Below are positions 8,192 to 16,865 of a stretch of DNA of 64,000 nucleotides, in pieces. The notes beneath the pieces are model-generated. The model was not told the DNA's origin. It saw only the letters and a program-made list of their open reading frames with translations, and searched no databases. Origin of the DNA: Aquisphaera giovannonii (GTDB lineage Bacteria; Planctomycetota; Planctomycetia; Isosphaerales; Isosphaeraceae); the NCBI RefSeq assembly GCF_008087625.1, contig NZ_CP042997.1:4030001-4094000 (forward strand). The letters run 5' to 3'. The position numbers were made by a program, and so were the translations under genes. Position 1 is the stretch's first letter; each line of letters starts with the position of its first letter.

Positions 8192-9310
8192 ATGACCTCA
8201 GGCGAACCCCTCCTCCAGACGACCGACGTCGGGCTCTACTGCTCCGCGGGCGACTTCCACGTCGACCCCTGGCGGCCGGTGCCGCGCGCGATCGTCACGC
8301 ATGCGCACGCCGACCATGCGTGCTGGGGCTGCGGCCGGTATTTGACGAGCTTCGAAGGCCGCACCGTCTTGCGGGCCCGCGTGGGCGAGGCGGCGGAGAT
8401 TCAGACGCTCCCCTATGGTGAGTCCCAGGACATCAACGGGGTGCGCGTCTCGCTCCACCCGGCCGGGCACATCCTCGGCTCGTCGCAGGTGCGGGTCGAA
8501 TACCGGGGCGAGGTGTGGGTCGTCTCGGGCGACTACAAGACCGAGCCGGACCTGACGTGTGCCCCGTTCGAGCCGGTCCGCGGCCACACCTTCATCTCGG
8601 AGTCGACGTTCGGCCTGCCCATCTACCGGTGGCAGCCGCAGTCCGAGGTCTTCGACGAGATCCTGGGCTGGTGGAGGTCGAACCAGGAGGCCGGCAAGGC
8701 CAGCCTCGTCATGGCCTACGCCCTGGGCAAGTCGCAGCGGGTGCTCGCCGGCCTGGCCGCGAAGGGGGAGTTGCCCGGGCCGATCTACACGCACGGGGCG
8801 GTCGAGGTCATCACGCGGGCCTATCGCGAGGCCGGCGTCGACCTTCCCCCCACGACGTACGCCGGCCAGGCGGAGAAGAAGACCGACTGGTCGCGGGCCC
8901 TCATCATCGCGCCGCCGTCGGTGCAGGGGACGCCCTGGCTCCGCAAGTTCGGGCCGATCTCCACCGGGTTCGCCTCCGGCTGGATGCGGATCCGCGGGCC
9001 GAGGCGGCGCAAGGCCGTCGACCGCGGGTTCGTCCTCTCCGACCACGTGGACTGGCCCAGCCTGCTCGCGGCCATAGACGCGACCGGCGCGGAGCGCGTG
9101 CTGCTCACCCACGGGTACACGTCGATCGTCGCCCGCTGGCTCCAGGAGCGCGGCAGGGACGCGGGCGTCATCGCCACCCGATACACGGGCGAGCGCGACG
9201 ACGCCTCCGAGCCCGAGGCCCCCGCCCCCCCGGCCTCCGCGGACGGCCCGACGCTGGCCTTCCAGGACGAGCCCGAGGCCCAGGTCTCGACCGACGAGGC
9301 GACCGCATGA
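8192..9310 (+). CDS. ligase-associated DNA exonuclease (metallo-beta-lactamase/beta-CASP type)
   Basis: A 372-residue metallo-beta-lactamase-fold nuclease. The metal motif is THAHADHACWG near residue 35, with further ligands in HPAGHILGSSQV near residue 90 and VVSGDYK near residue 113. A late FVLSDHVDWPSL segment near residue 290 supplies the beta-CASP His. This is the family typically encoded immediately upstream of an ATP-dependent DNA ligase and often with an Lhr helicase and PdeM phosphoesterase. Here only the ligase follows, overlapping by 4 bp (ATGA). I chose the ATG at 8192 because the upstream part of the frame is repeat DNA. The C-terminal 35 residues are acidic and Pro/Ala-rich. Expected role: trimming DNA ends before sealing. 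Confidence 0.88.
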   Translation: MTSGEPLLQTTDVGLYCSAGDFHVDPWRPVPRAIVTHAHADHACWGCGRYLTSFEGRTVLRARVGEAAEIQTLPYGESQDINGVRVSLHPAGHILGSSQVRVEYRGEVWVVSGDYKTEPDLTCAPFEPVRGHTFISESTFGLPIYRWQPQSEVFDEILGWWRSNQEAGKASLVMAYALGKSQRVLAGLAAKGELPGPIYTHGAVEVITRAYREAGVDLPPTTYAGQAEKKTDWSRALIIAPPSVQGTPWLRKFGPISTGFASGWMRIRGPRRRKAVDRGFVLSDHVDWPSLLAAIDATGAERVLLTHGYTSIVARWLQERGRDAGVIATRYTGERDDASEPEAPAPPASADGPTLAFQDEPEAQVSTDEATA

Positions 9311-10929
9311 AGGCCTTCGCCGACCTCTACTCCGCGCTCGACGAGACGACGAAGACCTCGGAGAAGGTCCGCGCCCTGGTCGATTACTTCGGCAAGGTCT
9401 CGCCGGCCGACGCGGCCTGGGCCGTCTACTTCCTCATCGGCCGCAAGCCCCGGCAGGTCGTCCCCAGCCCCAAGCTCCGCGCCTGGGCCATGGAGGAGTC
9501 GGGCGTCCCCGAGTGGCTCTTCCAGGAGAGCTACGACGCCGTCGGCGACATCGCCGAGACGATCGCCCTGCTGCTCCCGCCGCCGACGGAGTCGAGCGAC
9601 CTGGCGCTGACGCACTGGGTCGAGGACCGCCTGCTGCCGCTGCGGGCCATGGCCGAGGAGGCCCAGCACGCCGCGATCGTGGCGGCCTGGCGGTCGCTCG
9701 ACCAGCCCCAGCGGTTCGTCTGGAACAAGCTCATCAGCGGCGCGTTCCGCGTCGGCGTCTCCCAGCAGCTCGTCACCCGGGCCATCGGCGCGTTCGGCAA
9801 GGTCGATCCCGCGGTCGTCGCCCACCGCCTGATGGGCGACTGGGAGCCCTCGCCGGCGTTCTTCGAACGGCTCATCGCCGAGGATGCGGGCGACGCGGAT
9901 TTGAGCCGGCCTTATCCGTTCTTCCTCGCGTACGCCCTCGAGGATCCGCTCGAGTCCCTCGGCGAGGTCAGCGACTGGCAGGCCGAGTGGAAATGGGACG
10001 GCATCCGCAGCCAGCTCATCCGCCGCGGCGGCCAGACGTTCCTCTGGTCACGCGGCGAGGAGCTCGTCACGGAGCGGTACCCCGAGCTCGCCGCCGTCGG
10101 GGACTGCCTGCCCGAGGGCACCGCGATCGACGGCGAGATCCTCCCGTTCAAGGACGGCCACGTCCTCCCGTTCGCGATGCTCCAGAAGCGGATCGGCCGC
10201 AAGTCGGTCACGAAGTCGATCCTGTCCGAGGTCCCGGTCATCCTCATGGCGTACGACCTGGTCGAGGACGGCGGCGCGGACATCCGCGGCGAGCCGCTGT
10301 CCGGGCGTCGGAGTCGGCTGGCGATGGTGGTCGCCGGCGTCGAGCGCGACCAGCCCGTGCTGGCCCACCGGATCCGGCTCTCCCCGACGGTGCCCGCGGC
10401 CTCGTGGCCGGAGCTGGCGATGGCGCAGGCGACCAGCCGCGAGCAGGAGGCCGAGGGGCTGATGATCAAGCGCCGCGGCTCGGCCTACGGCGTCGGCCGC
10501 CGTCGCGGCGACTGGTGGAAGTGGAAGGTCCAGCCGCACACGATCGACGCCGTCCTGATCCTCGCCGCCCGGGGCACCGGCAAGCGAGCCAGCCTGTACA
10601 CCGATTACACGTTCGGAGTCTGGGACCCGGCCACCGGCAACCTCGTCCCGATCGCCAAGGCCTACTCCGGGCTCACCGACGAGGAGATCCGCAAGGTGGA
10701 CGCCTTCGTCCGCCGAAACATGATCGAGAAGTTCGGCCCGGTCCGCACGGTCAAGCCCGAGCTGGTCTTCGAGCTGGCCTTCGAGGGCCTGAACCGCTCC
10801 ACCCGCCACAAGTCGGGCATCGCCGTCCGCTTCCCCCGGATCCTCCGCTGGCGGACCGACAAGACCGCGGCCGAGGCCGACACGCTCGACACGGTGAAGG
10901 CCCTCCTGCCCCCGGTCGCGACGGCCTGA
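9307..10929 (+). CDS. ATP-dependent DNA ligase (LigB/LigC type)
   Basis: A 540-residue ATP-dependent DNA ligase. The adenylated lysine is K229 in AEWKWDGIRSQL (motif I). Motif III is IDGEILPF, motif IV EGLMIKRRGSAYG and motif V WWKWKVQP. An N-terminal helical DNA-binding domain occupies about residues 1-200 and a C-terminal OB domain about 420-540, so it has the architecture of human ligase I-like bacterial enzymes, not the minimal LigD ligase. There is no Ku, primase or phosphoesterase partner nearby, so this is not an NHEJ operon. It overlaps the upstream exonuclease gene by 4 bp, consistent with a two-enzyme end-processing and sealing module. Confidence 0.92.
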   Translation: MKAFADLYSALDETTKTSEKVRALVDYFGKVSPADAAWAVYFLIGRKPRQVVPSPKLRAWAMEESGVPEWLFQESYDAVGDIAETIALLLPPPTESSDLALTHWVEDRLLPLRAMAEEAQHAAIVAAWRSLDQPQRFVWNKLISGAFRVGVSQQLVTRAIGAFGKVDPAVVAHRLMGDWEPSPAFFERLIAEDAGDADLSRPYPFFLAYALEDPLESLGEVSDWQAEWKWDGIRSQLIRRGGQTFLWSRGEELVTERYPELAAVGDCLPEGTAIDGEILPFKDGHVLPFAMLQKRIGRKSVTKSILSEVPVILMAYDLVEDGGADIRGEPLSGRRSRLAMVVAGVERDQPVLAHRIRLSPTVPAASWPELAMAQATSREQEAEGLMIKRRGSAYGVGRRRGDWWKWKVQPHTIDAVLILAARGTGKRASLYTDYTFGVWDPATGNLVPIAKAYSGLTDEEIRKVDAFVRRNMIEKFGPVRTVKPELVFELAFEGLNRSTRHKSGIAVRFPRILRWRTDKTAAEADTLDTVKALLPPVATA

Positions 10930-10981
10930 CCGACCGACCCACGCACCAGCACTCAAGCCACCATACATGAAAACCTCACGC

Positions 10982-11011
10982 TTGACAGGCTCGGGGATTT
11001 CCCTGTAGTAG
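10982..11011 (+). promoter_or_regulatory. weak sigma70-like promoter candidate before the CHAD gene
   Basis: A perfect TTGACA at 10982-10987 is followed after 18 bases by TAGTAG at 11006-11011, a poor -10. The region 10930-11114 is AT-richer than its surroundings. The call relies mainly on the -35 box. Confidence 0.27.
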
Positions 11012-11114
11012 TTAGGGTTTATGAAGATTTTCAGAAGGTCCGTCTCCGAGCTCGATCCGGAGCCCGTAGCTCTCCCCGAGCGGCGGGCCATCCCCCGCAC
11101 CCCACGGTGCCCTC

Positions 11115-12185
11115 ATGAAGATTAAGACGAAGTCCCGCGTCTCACGCCGGAGGCCGGTCGGCCTCTCGGCGACGGACGCGGACGAAGATGGGGCCTCGAA
11201 CGGGGCCCCTCGCGGGAACGGCGTCCTTCCCACGGCCACGCCCGTCCAGGGCGGACTGCCGGCGGCCGCGATCACGGCCGATCAGCCGGCCTCCGACCTG
11301 ATCCGGTCGGCCATCCAGGGTGCGATCTCCCGCATCAGGGCCGCGGATCCGATGGCCAGGCGCGGGGAGCCCGAGGGGATTCACCGGATGCGGACCGGCT
11401 CGCGGCGGCTCCGCAGCGAGCTGCACGCCCTGCGCGACCTGGTCGAGCCGCACTGGCGTGAGGCGGCGGAGGGCGAGCTCAAGTGGCTCGCCGGCCTCCT
11501 GGGCGACGTCCGCGACCTGGACATCCTCGAGCATCGCCTGCACGACAAGGAGAAGCCCGGCGGGGACGGCTCGCCGTCTCCCGGCCGCGCCGAGCCGTTC
11601 TTCGACCGGCTCCACGAGCGGCACGACCGCAACTCGCGGGCCCTCCGCGACGCCCTCGACGGGGAACGCTACCGCGGCCTGATCGCCGCCCTGGAATCCG
11701 CGATCGCGACCACGCCCCTGGCGGACGAGGCCCACCAGCCGTGCCGCGTCGCCCTCCCGCCGATCGCCCGCGACGCCTGGCGACGCCTGCGGAAGAAGGC
11801 CCGCGCCCTGAAGGAGCACACGCCCGACGAGGCCTTCCATGACGTCCGCAAGAGCGCCAAGCGGGCCCGCTACACCGCCGAGCTGATCGCCCCGGCCCTC
11901 GGCCCCGAGATCCAGGACGAGGCCGGGCGTTTCATCCGCCTGACCACGCAGGTCCAGACCGTCCTCGGCGACCACCAGGACGCCGTCGTCGCCGCCGCCG
12001 AGCTCGAACGCTTCCTCGACGACAGCCCCGAGGGTGACCCGGCCGCGGACGACGCCCGCAAGCTCCTCAAGGCCCAGCGGAAGGCCTGCGACAAGTCCCG
12101 CGACAAGTTCTTCAAGGTCTGGGAGAAGCTCGACCGGAAGAAGTCCACGCGGTGGATCAAGGACGCGGAGAAGGGCGGCTCCTGA
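11115..12185 (+). CDS. CHAD domain protein
   Basis: A 356-residue protein with the CHAD (conserved histidine alpha-helical domain) fold from about residue 60 on. Conserved His and basic residues appear in EGIHRMRTGSRRLRSELHAL near residue 95 and again in FHDVRKSAKRARYTAELI near residue 245, the two helical-repeat His-Arg signatures. CHAD domains bind inorganic polyphosphate and often associate with CYTH triphosphatases or polyphosphate granules. No CYTH domain is fused and none is encoded nearby. The first 55 residues are low-complexity and probably disordered. The end is Lys-rich. It stands alone, with weak promoter signals upstream. Confidence 0.88.
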   Translation: MKIKTKSRVSRRRPVGLSATDADEDGASNGAPRGNGVLPTATPVQGGLPAAAITADQPASDLIRSAIQGAISRIRAADPMARRGEPEGIHRMRTGSRRLRSELHALRDLVEPHWREAAEGELKWLAGLLGDVRDLDILEHRLHDKEKPGGDGSPSPGRAEPFFDRLHERHDRNSRALRDALDGERYRGLIAALESAIATTPLADEAHQPCRVALPPIARDAWRRLRKKARALKEHTPDEAFHDVRKSAKRARYTAELIAPALGPEIQDEAGRFIRLTTQVQTVLGDHQDAVVAAAELERFLDDSPEGDPAADDARKLLKAQRKACDKSRDKFFKVWEKLDRKKSTRWIKDAEKGGS

Positions 12186-12222
12186 CGGCTCACGTCCGAC
12201 GAACTCCTCGACGGGCCCGATC

Positions 12223-12453
12223 ATGCGCGACACTCGGCGAGGCATCCGCGTGCGGACCCTCATGGCCTACGTGAAGCTCGCGGCCGTCTCGCTGTTGCTC
12301 GGGATGTCCTTCGAGTCCGAGTGCGATCCTTGCCACCTCTGCCACAACCTCCGGTCGATCACGTGGAGATCGTTATTTGGAAATCCGGTCGGTCCGCGAG
12401 TGGATGAAATGTTCACCTCCCATCACTGCGAAGACGACCACGTCCACCAGTGA
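12223..12453 (+). CDS. small hypothetical, possibly exported, protein
   Basis: A 76-residue reading frame, unrecognised. A basic start (MRDTRRGIRVRT) is followed by a short hydrophobic stretch (VKLAAVSLLLGMSF), then a Cys/His-rich segment (CDPCHLCHN) and a C-terminal CEDDHVHQ. The layout could be a signal sequence or single TM helix followed by a small metal-binding domain. GC3 is high in the first half and lower towards the end. A 77-codon frame runs antisense at the same place (stop at 12373) but has poorer codon use. The evidence for expression is weak. Confidence 0.38.
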   Translation: MRDTRRGIRVRTLMAYVKLAAVSLLLGMSFESECDPCHLCHNLRSITWRSLFGNPVGPRVDEMFTSHHCEDDHVHQ

Positions 12454-12663
12454 TGGCGGAACAGCAGGGGCAGTGCCGGGTTTTTCTGGGGCGGCTACGT
12501 CCAGTGCCGGACTCAACAGTGTCGCGACGGCTGCAAGGCACCGGACTGCCAGTATTGAAATGATGGCTAGCGGCTTGCGATCTGTTTGAGCTATGCCGCT
12601 CGTCATCCGGCCGGTGCACTCGCGGAGCCGAGCGGCCGGTTCCCCCACTCCGGGCGAGCGCTT

Positions 12664-12802
12664 CGGGTGGCTGGGGCAGAGCCGCAGGCGATGCCCCGGG
12701 ATCGCCTGCGCAGAGAACGGGCCGAGGCCGGCCCGAACGACGCGGACTCGCTCGGTCCCCGGCGATCCCGGGGCGTCGCTGCGATCCTCCCCAGCCACCC
12801 GG
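12664..12802. repeat. inverted pair of family B repeat
   Basis: The arm at 12664-12706 (starting CGGGTGGCTGGGGCAGAGCC) is a copy, with about three mismatches in 43, of the reverse complement of the 49-bp repeat found twice at 18991-19195. A more diverged copy in the opposite sense follows at 12761-12802, so the two arms can form a long hairpin. Nothing else is visible in the 388-base gap 12454-12841, which lies downstream of both flanking genes' ends. Confidence 0.65.
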
Positions 12803-12841
12803 ACGCCAATGGCTCGTCCCTGACGCCGCGCATATCTCCAA

Positions 12842-15064
12842 TCATCGCCCGGCCGGCGTCAGCAAGCGACGCCGGATTTGCCTGGACTTGACTTCCCATA
12901 GATCTTCATATCTCTTCTTGAGCTTCTCGAGTTGGAGCTTCACCGCGCGAACAGCCGGATCGTCCCCGTTGCCCAGAACCTCTTCCAGGAGCCTCCGCTT
13001 ATTCTCGATCGGCTCGATCCGATTGGCCAGTCCGACAACTTCGGGATCGCCGCGAAAGATCCGACGGACGCGATCTTCGTTCAGGGTGTCGTGCTCGTCG
13101 TTGGTCAAAGCCCTGAGCTTGCCTTCGGGCGAGACCTCGATCTCGAGCGTGGCTTTTTCATCAAGGTAAAACGTCTTCCGGTCCAGCATCATGGAGTCCC
13201 TGTCCACCTCGAGCTCGAACCAGCCGGAGTCCTGGGGGAATCGATAGGTAGCCGTCCGCGGCAAGGGCTCCAGGATCGTCCCGCGTAGCCGGATCTGGTA
13301 CGAGCGGTTTGCGGCCCGGACGATGACCTGTCCCTGCTTCTTGACGGGGGCTGGCGTCACCACGGTCACGGAGCTTCCCTGCTGCGGTCCGGTCAGCATG
13401 CGTAACGCGAGGAGCAGGAACACGAGCGAGAACACGATGGCGCCGGCGATCAGGAGCCGGCGAGGCCATTGGGCCCACGCCGTCGGCGGCTTCTCCGGGC
13501 CGACATCGTCGAGGACCGGCGAGGCCGCAAAGGAGGAACGGATCACACTCGGAATCGGTTCGTTGGCGACCGGCTCTGGCTCGTCGGGTTCTCCTCGCTG
13601 GCGGGCTGCGAGCCGATCGGCCAGGACGCGGGCGACATCCTCGGCGGAGGAATAGCGGTCGCCGGGCTCCTTGGCCAGGAGCCGGTCGATGATCCGGCAG
13701 AGCGATTCGGGGATGTCCGGGTTCGTCTCGCGGATCGGCCGGTGGGCGTCGTCGCAGACGCGCTTCAGCACGGCGAGCGTGGTCGAGGCCCGGAACGGGG
13801 ATCGGCCGGTACACATGGAGTACAGCACGACGCCCAGGCTGAACAGGTCGGCGCGGTGGTCGATGGCGTCTCCGCGGGCCTGCTCCGGGGCCATGAACAG
13901 GGGCGTGCCGGCGACGAACCCGCTGTGCGTCAGGCTGGCGTCGTCCGCGGCCCTCGCCAGGCCGAAGTCGGTGATCTTCACCCGCTCTACGCAGTTCTCC
14001 AGGAGGATGTTGGACGGCTTGATGTCCCTATGGACGAGCCCCTGGGCATGCGCCGCCGCCAGGCCCGCCGCGGCCTGCATGCCGATCCGCAGGATCGAGG
14101 TCAGGTCGAGGGGCGCGTCCTCGATGCGGGCCTGGAGCGACCGGCCCGGGATGAATTCCATGACCAGGTAGGGCAGCCCCCGCCACTCGTCCACCGAGTG
14201 GATGGCCACGACGTGCTCGTTGCGGATCGCGGCCGCGGCCCGGGCTTCCCGGGCGAACCGCTGCCGCGCCGTGCCGCTCGTCGCGAGCTGCGGCGCCAAG
14301 ACCTTGATCGCCACCGGCCGGTTGAGCGCCGGGTCGAACCCCCGCAAGACGATCCCCATCCCGCCCGAGCCGAGCACCTCCAGCACGCGATACGGCCCGA
14401 CCTTGCCGAGGTCGCCGGCCTCGCCGGGCGGGTCCAGCAGCCCGAGGAGCTCCGTCGGCGGCACCACGCCCGACGCGGCGAACGTCCCGGTCGCCGCCCC
14501 CGGCCCGGTCTGGTACGAATCCTTCAGGGCCCCGATGATCCGCTCCAGCCCGGGCGCATCCGCGACCGCCGGCCGCCGCAGGGCCTCCATGCGGCCCGGC
14601 AACTCATCGCCCCCGGCCAGCGCATCGAGCCGGGCCCGGCAGCCCTCGCAGCCGTCGAGATGGCCTGCCAGCGCCGCCTGCCTGCCTTCGGGGAGCGTGC
14701 CGGCGACGAGCCGCCGCAGGTCGGCCTCCGGCGGACATGCCGCCGGGCCCGGCACCGGCTCGCCGTTCGTGAGGGCGTCCAGGACGGCCGCGCACGGCCT
14801 GCACGCGTCCGCGTGATGCCCGATGACCTCGCTCGCGTGGTCTTCGAGCGAGCCGTCCAAATACCGCCGGATCACCGCCGGCGCGGGGCAGGGGATCGAC
14901 CTCGGATTCCCCCATCGGTCGTAGGCCAGCGACTCGATCCGCTCCTGGCAGGCTCCGCAGGACTCCAGGTGGCCCCGGAGGGCCTGGCCGTCCGTCTCGG
15001 GGAGCGAGCCGTCCAGCAGTAGCTCCAGGACGGCATCGCCGGGGCATGTCGCGGTGCGGCTCAT
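12842..15064 (-). CDS. Ser/Thr protein kinase with three N-terminal zf-HC2 zinc-finger modules
   Basis: A 740-residue transmembrane kinase. Residues 1-150 hold three evenly spaced anti-sigma-type zinc fingers of the form C-x24-H-x3-C-x2-C: C7/H32/C36/C39, C59/H84/C88/C91 and C110/H135/C139/C142. The Hanks kinase domain (about 222-490) has the glycine loop LGSGGMGIVLRG, VAIK (K254), HRDIKPSN (D347), DFGLA (D366) and APEQ. One TM helix follows at about 537-557, then a beta-rich extracytoplasmic part and a basic coiled C-terminus. It starts 6 bp after the stop of an ECF sigma factor gene. Zinc-finger plus sigma linkage suggests the N-terminus works as an anti-sigma module and the kinase as signal output or control; this is inference from family knowledge. 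Confidence 0.93.
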   Translation of the reverse strand: MSRTATCPGDAVLELLLDGSLPETDGQALRGHLESCGACQERIESLAYDRWGNPRSIPCPAPAVIRRYLDGSLEDHASEVIGHHADACRPCAAVLDALTNGEPVPGPAACPPEADLRRLVAGTLPEGRQAALAGHLDGCEGCRARLDALAGGDELPGRMEALRRPAVADAPGLERIIGALKDSYQTGPGAATGTFAASGVVPPTELLGLLDPPGEAGDLGKVGPYRVLEVLGSGGMGIVLRGFDPALNRPVAIKVLAPQLATSGTARQRFAREARAAAAIRNEHVVAIHSVDEWRGLPYLVMEFIPGRSLQARIEDAPLDLTSILRIGMQAAAGLAAAHAQGLVHRDIKPSNILLENCVERVKITDFGLARAADDASLTHSGFVAGTPLFMAPEQARGDAIDHRADLFSLGVVLYSMCTGRSPFRASTTLAVLKRVCDDAHRPIRETNPDIPESLCRIIDRLLAKEPGDRYSSAEDVARVLADRLAARQRGEPDEPEPVANEPIPSVIRSSFAASPVLDDVGPEKPPTAWAQWPRRLLIAGAIVFSLVFLLLALRMLTGPQQGSSVTVVTPAPVKKQGQVIVRAANRSYQIRLRGTILEPLPRTATYRFPQDSGWFELEVDRDSMMLDRKTFYLDEKATLEIEVSPEGKLRALTNDEHDTLNEDRVRRIFRGDPEVVGLANRIEPIENKRRLLEEVLGNGDDPAVRAVKLQLEKLKKRYEDLWEVKSRQIRRRLLTPAGR

Positions 15065-15070
15065 GGCGGT

Positions 15071-15664
15071 TCACTCCTCCAGCAGCAGGCGGACATGGTC
15101 CCGGATCCGGCCCAGCACGCGGCTCCGGGCGATGTACAGGGCACCCATCGACATACCGAGCTCGGAGGCCACCTCCTTGCTCGGCCTCCCGTCCACGGCC
15201 GTCCGCCAGAAGGCCTGCCAGGTGGCGTCCTCGAACGACGGGCGGACCTGCTCGGCCGCGTAGGCGAGGATGCGGAGCTGGTACTCCCGATCCCACTCCT
15301 CCGACGGATCCTCCCGCGACGGCTGCGACTCCAGCAGCGCCTGGACGTCCGGGTCGCCGGTCGCCCGCGGCGAGCGTCGCCGGGCCTCCAGGAACGAGTT
15401 CAGGGCGTTGCGCGTCACGGTGTAGAGCCACCCCCGGAACGTCCCCTTGCGGGGGTCATACTCGAGCCGGCCGACCGACGAGGCGACCGAGCGGAGCACC
15501 TCCTGAGTCAGGTCGGCCGCGTCGCAGTCCTGCAACCCCCGCCTCCGCGCCGTCTGGTAGACGAGCGGTGCGTAGATCTCGACGAACTGCTCCCACGCCC
15601 GCCGGTCGCCGGGATCCCGGATCCGCACCAGCAGGCTCGGTCGCGTCGCGTCGGGCTGGGTCAT
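15071..15664 (-). CDS. ECF-type RNA polymerase sigma factor
   Basis: A 197-residue sigma70-family ECF factor. Region 2 includes ADLTQEVLRSVASSVGRLEY and the -10-reading GTFRGWLYTVTRNALNSFL. Region 4 is the helix-turn-helix GRPSKEVASELGMSMGALYI. A short loop (about 100-130) links them. I chose the ATG at 15664 (MTQPDATRPSLLVRIRD), because the frame upstream runs into the neighbouring DUF2891 gene and is low-complexity. It is followed 6 bp later by the zinc-finger kinase, so the pair is likely one transcript. Planctomycete genomes carry many sigma-kinase pairs of this kind, and the kinase zinc fingers are the probable regulatory partner. Confidence 0.92.
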   Translation of the reverse strand: MTQPDATRPSLLVRIRDPGDRRAWEQFVEIYAPLVYQTARRRGLQDCDAADLTQEVLRSVASSVGRLEYDPRKGTFRGWLYTVTRNALNSFLEARRRSPRATGDPDVQALLESQPSREDPSEEWDREYQLRILAYAAEQVRPSFEDATWQAFWRTAVDGRPSKEVASELGMSMGALYIARSRVLGRIRDHVRLLLEE

Positions 15665-15728
15665 GCGGCGGCGTCTCCTATCCCTACTTACTGCCGCCGC
15701 CCGGGGACCTTTCATCTCTTTTTCGAGA

Positions 15729-16865
15729 TCAGTCGGCCGGCCCGGTCGTGAGCAGGTAGACGGCGAACGACGCCAGCCAGTGCTCGCCCGCGTAGTCGCC
15801 GCTGGCGACGTGGCCAAGCGCGGCGGCCGCGTGGCGGGCGGCCGAGGCCGACAGGGCGGCCCTCGTCGGGTCGTCGGCCGGCAACCCGGCGGCGATGCCC
15901 CGCAGGCACCAGGCCCGGCTCAGGTTCAGGCCGTCCAGGTGGACGAGCTGAGGGTCCGTGCGGTCGGTGACGATCGCGGGGTCGAACAGGGATCTCGGCT
16001 CGCCGTGCGCCGCGTCGGGCAGGAATCGGGCGAACCAGGCGGGGAACTCGCCCGGCGGCAGGACCCGCCGCATCAGGTCGGCCTCCATGAGCACCGGGGA
16101 GAAGAAGTCCGCGCCGGACGGCTCCCAGCGCGCGGGCGCGTCGCGGTCGCCCGCGTAGTAGGCCCGTGCCCGCTCCTCCACGAGCTTGCGCAGGTCGTCC
16201 TTGCCCGTCGCCCTCGCGTAGTCGTGGGCGAAGGCCAGCCCGAACGCCGTGTTCGGGTGGACGCCCGTGCGGATCGGGTACGTCTGCTTGGGGAGGAAGT
16301 CGAGGTAGCGGGCGACGATGACGTCCGCGAGGGGCGAGATCGCCCCGGACCATCGCCTCGCGTCCGGGTCGTCCCAGCCGCGAAGCTCCTCGGCGAGCTT
16401 CAGCAGCCAGGCCCAGCCGTACGTCCGCTCGAAGGACTTGCTCTCCTTGCGGGCGAAGTAATCCGCCTCGGCCTTCAGGTTCGCCGGGGTCAGGTGGTCG
16501 TTGAGCAGGGAGCGGACCTCGGCCGACTCGGGCAGGTCCGGGAAACGCCGGAGGAGGCGGCAGAGCGTCCAGTGGCCGTGGACGCAGGAGTGCCAGTCGT
16601 ACGCGCCGAAGAAGGCCGGGTGGAGGGCCTTCGGCGACTTCACGTCGTCCGGATTGGCCATGACGTGGTCGAGCTTGTTCGGGTACTCCCGGTCCAGCCC
16701 CTTGAGCACGAGTCGGGCGAAGGCGGACGCCTGGTCCCTCGATAGGGCCGGAGGCGGCTCCGCGGTCGCATCGGGCGGCGTCATGGCGATCCCCAGCGTG
16801 GAAGCCGCGAGGGCAAGGGCGAGGCTCCGGAAACTCCACATCCGCATGGCCATCCTTCGCATCAA
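15729..16865 (-). CDS. DUF2891 family exported protein
   Basis: A 378-residue protein with a Sec signal peptide (MRMWSFRSLALALAASTLGI, cleavage near AEP at about residue 36). The DUF2891 hallmarks are visible: HPAFFGAYDWHSCVHGHWTL near residue 82, a Trp-rich YGWAWLLKLAEEL segment and GEHWLASFAVYLL at the end. The fold is expected to be an alpha/alpha barrel like glycosidase or epimerase toroids, but no activity is established that I know of. Its ATG overlaps the end of the 2OG-Fe(II) oxygenase gene by 4 bp, so the two are co-transcribed; the oxygenase is upstream. Confidence 0.85.
   Translation of the reverse strand: MMRRMAMRMWSFRSLALALAASTLGIAMTPPDATAEPPPALSRDQASAFARLVLKGLDREYPNKLDHVMANPDDVKSPKALHPAFFGAYDWHSCVHGHWTLCRLLRRFPDLPESAEVRSLLNDHLTPANLKAEADYFARKESKSFERTYGWAWLLKLAEELRGWDDPDARRWSGAISPLADVIVARYLDFLPKQTYPIRTGVHPNTAFGLAFAHDYARATGKDDLRKLVEERARAYYAGDRDAPARWEPSGADFFSPVLMEADLMRRVLPPGEFPAWFARFLPDAAHGEPRSLFDPAIVTDRTDPQLVHLDGLNLSRAWCLRGIAAGLPADDPTRAALSASAARHAAAALGHVASGDYAGEHWLASFAVYLLTTGPAD

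Noticed and set aside
9307-10929. NHEJ operon around the ATP-dependent ligase
   Set aside because: No Ku, polymerase or 3'-phosphoesterase domain is present, and the upstream neighbour is the ligase-associated exonuclease.
12373-12603. 77-codon minus-strand frame opposite the small protein at 12223
   Set aside because: Codon use is poorer than on the plus strand and there is no ribosome-binding site. I could not fully exclude it.
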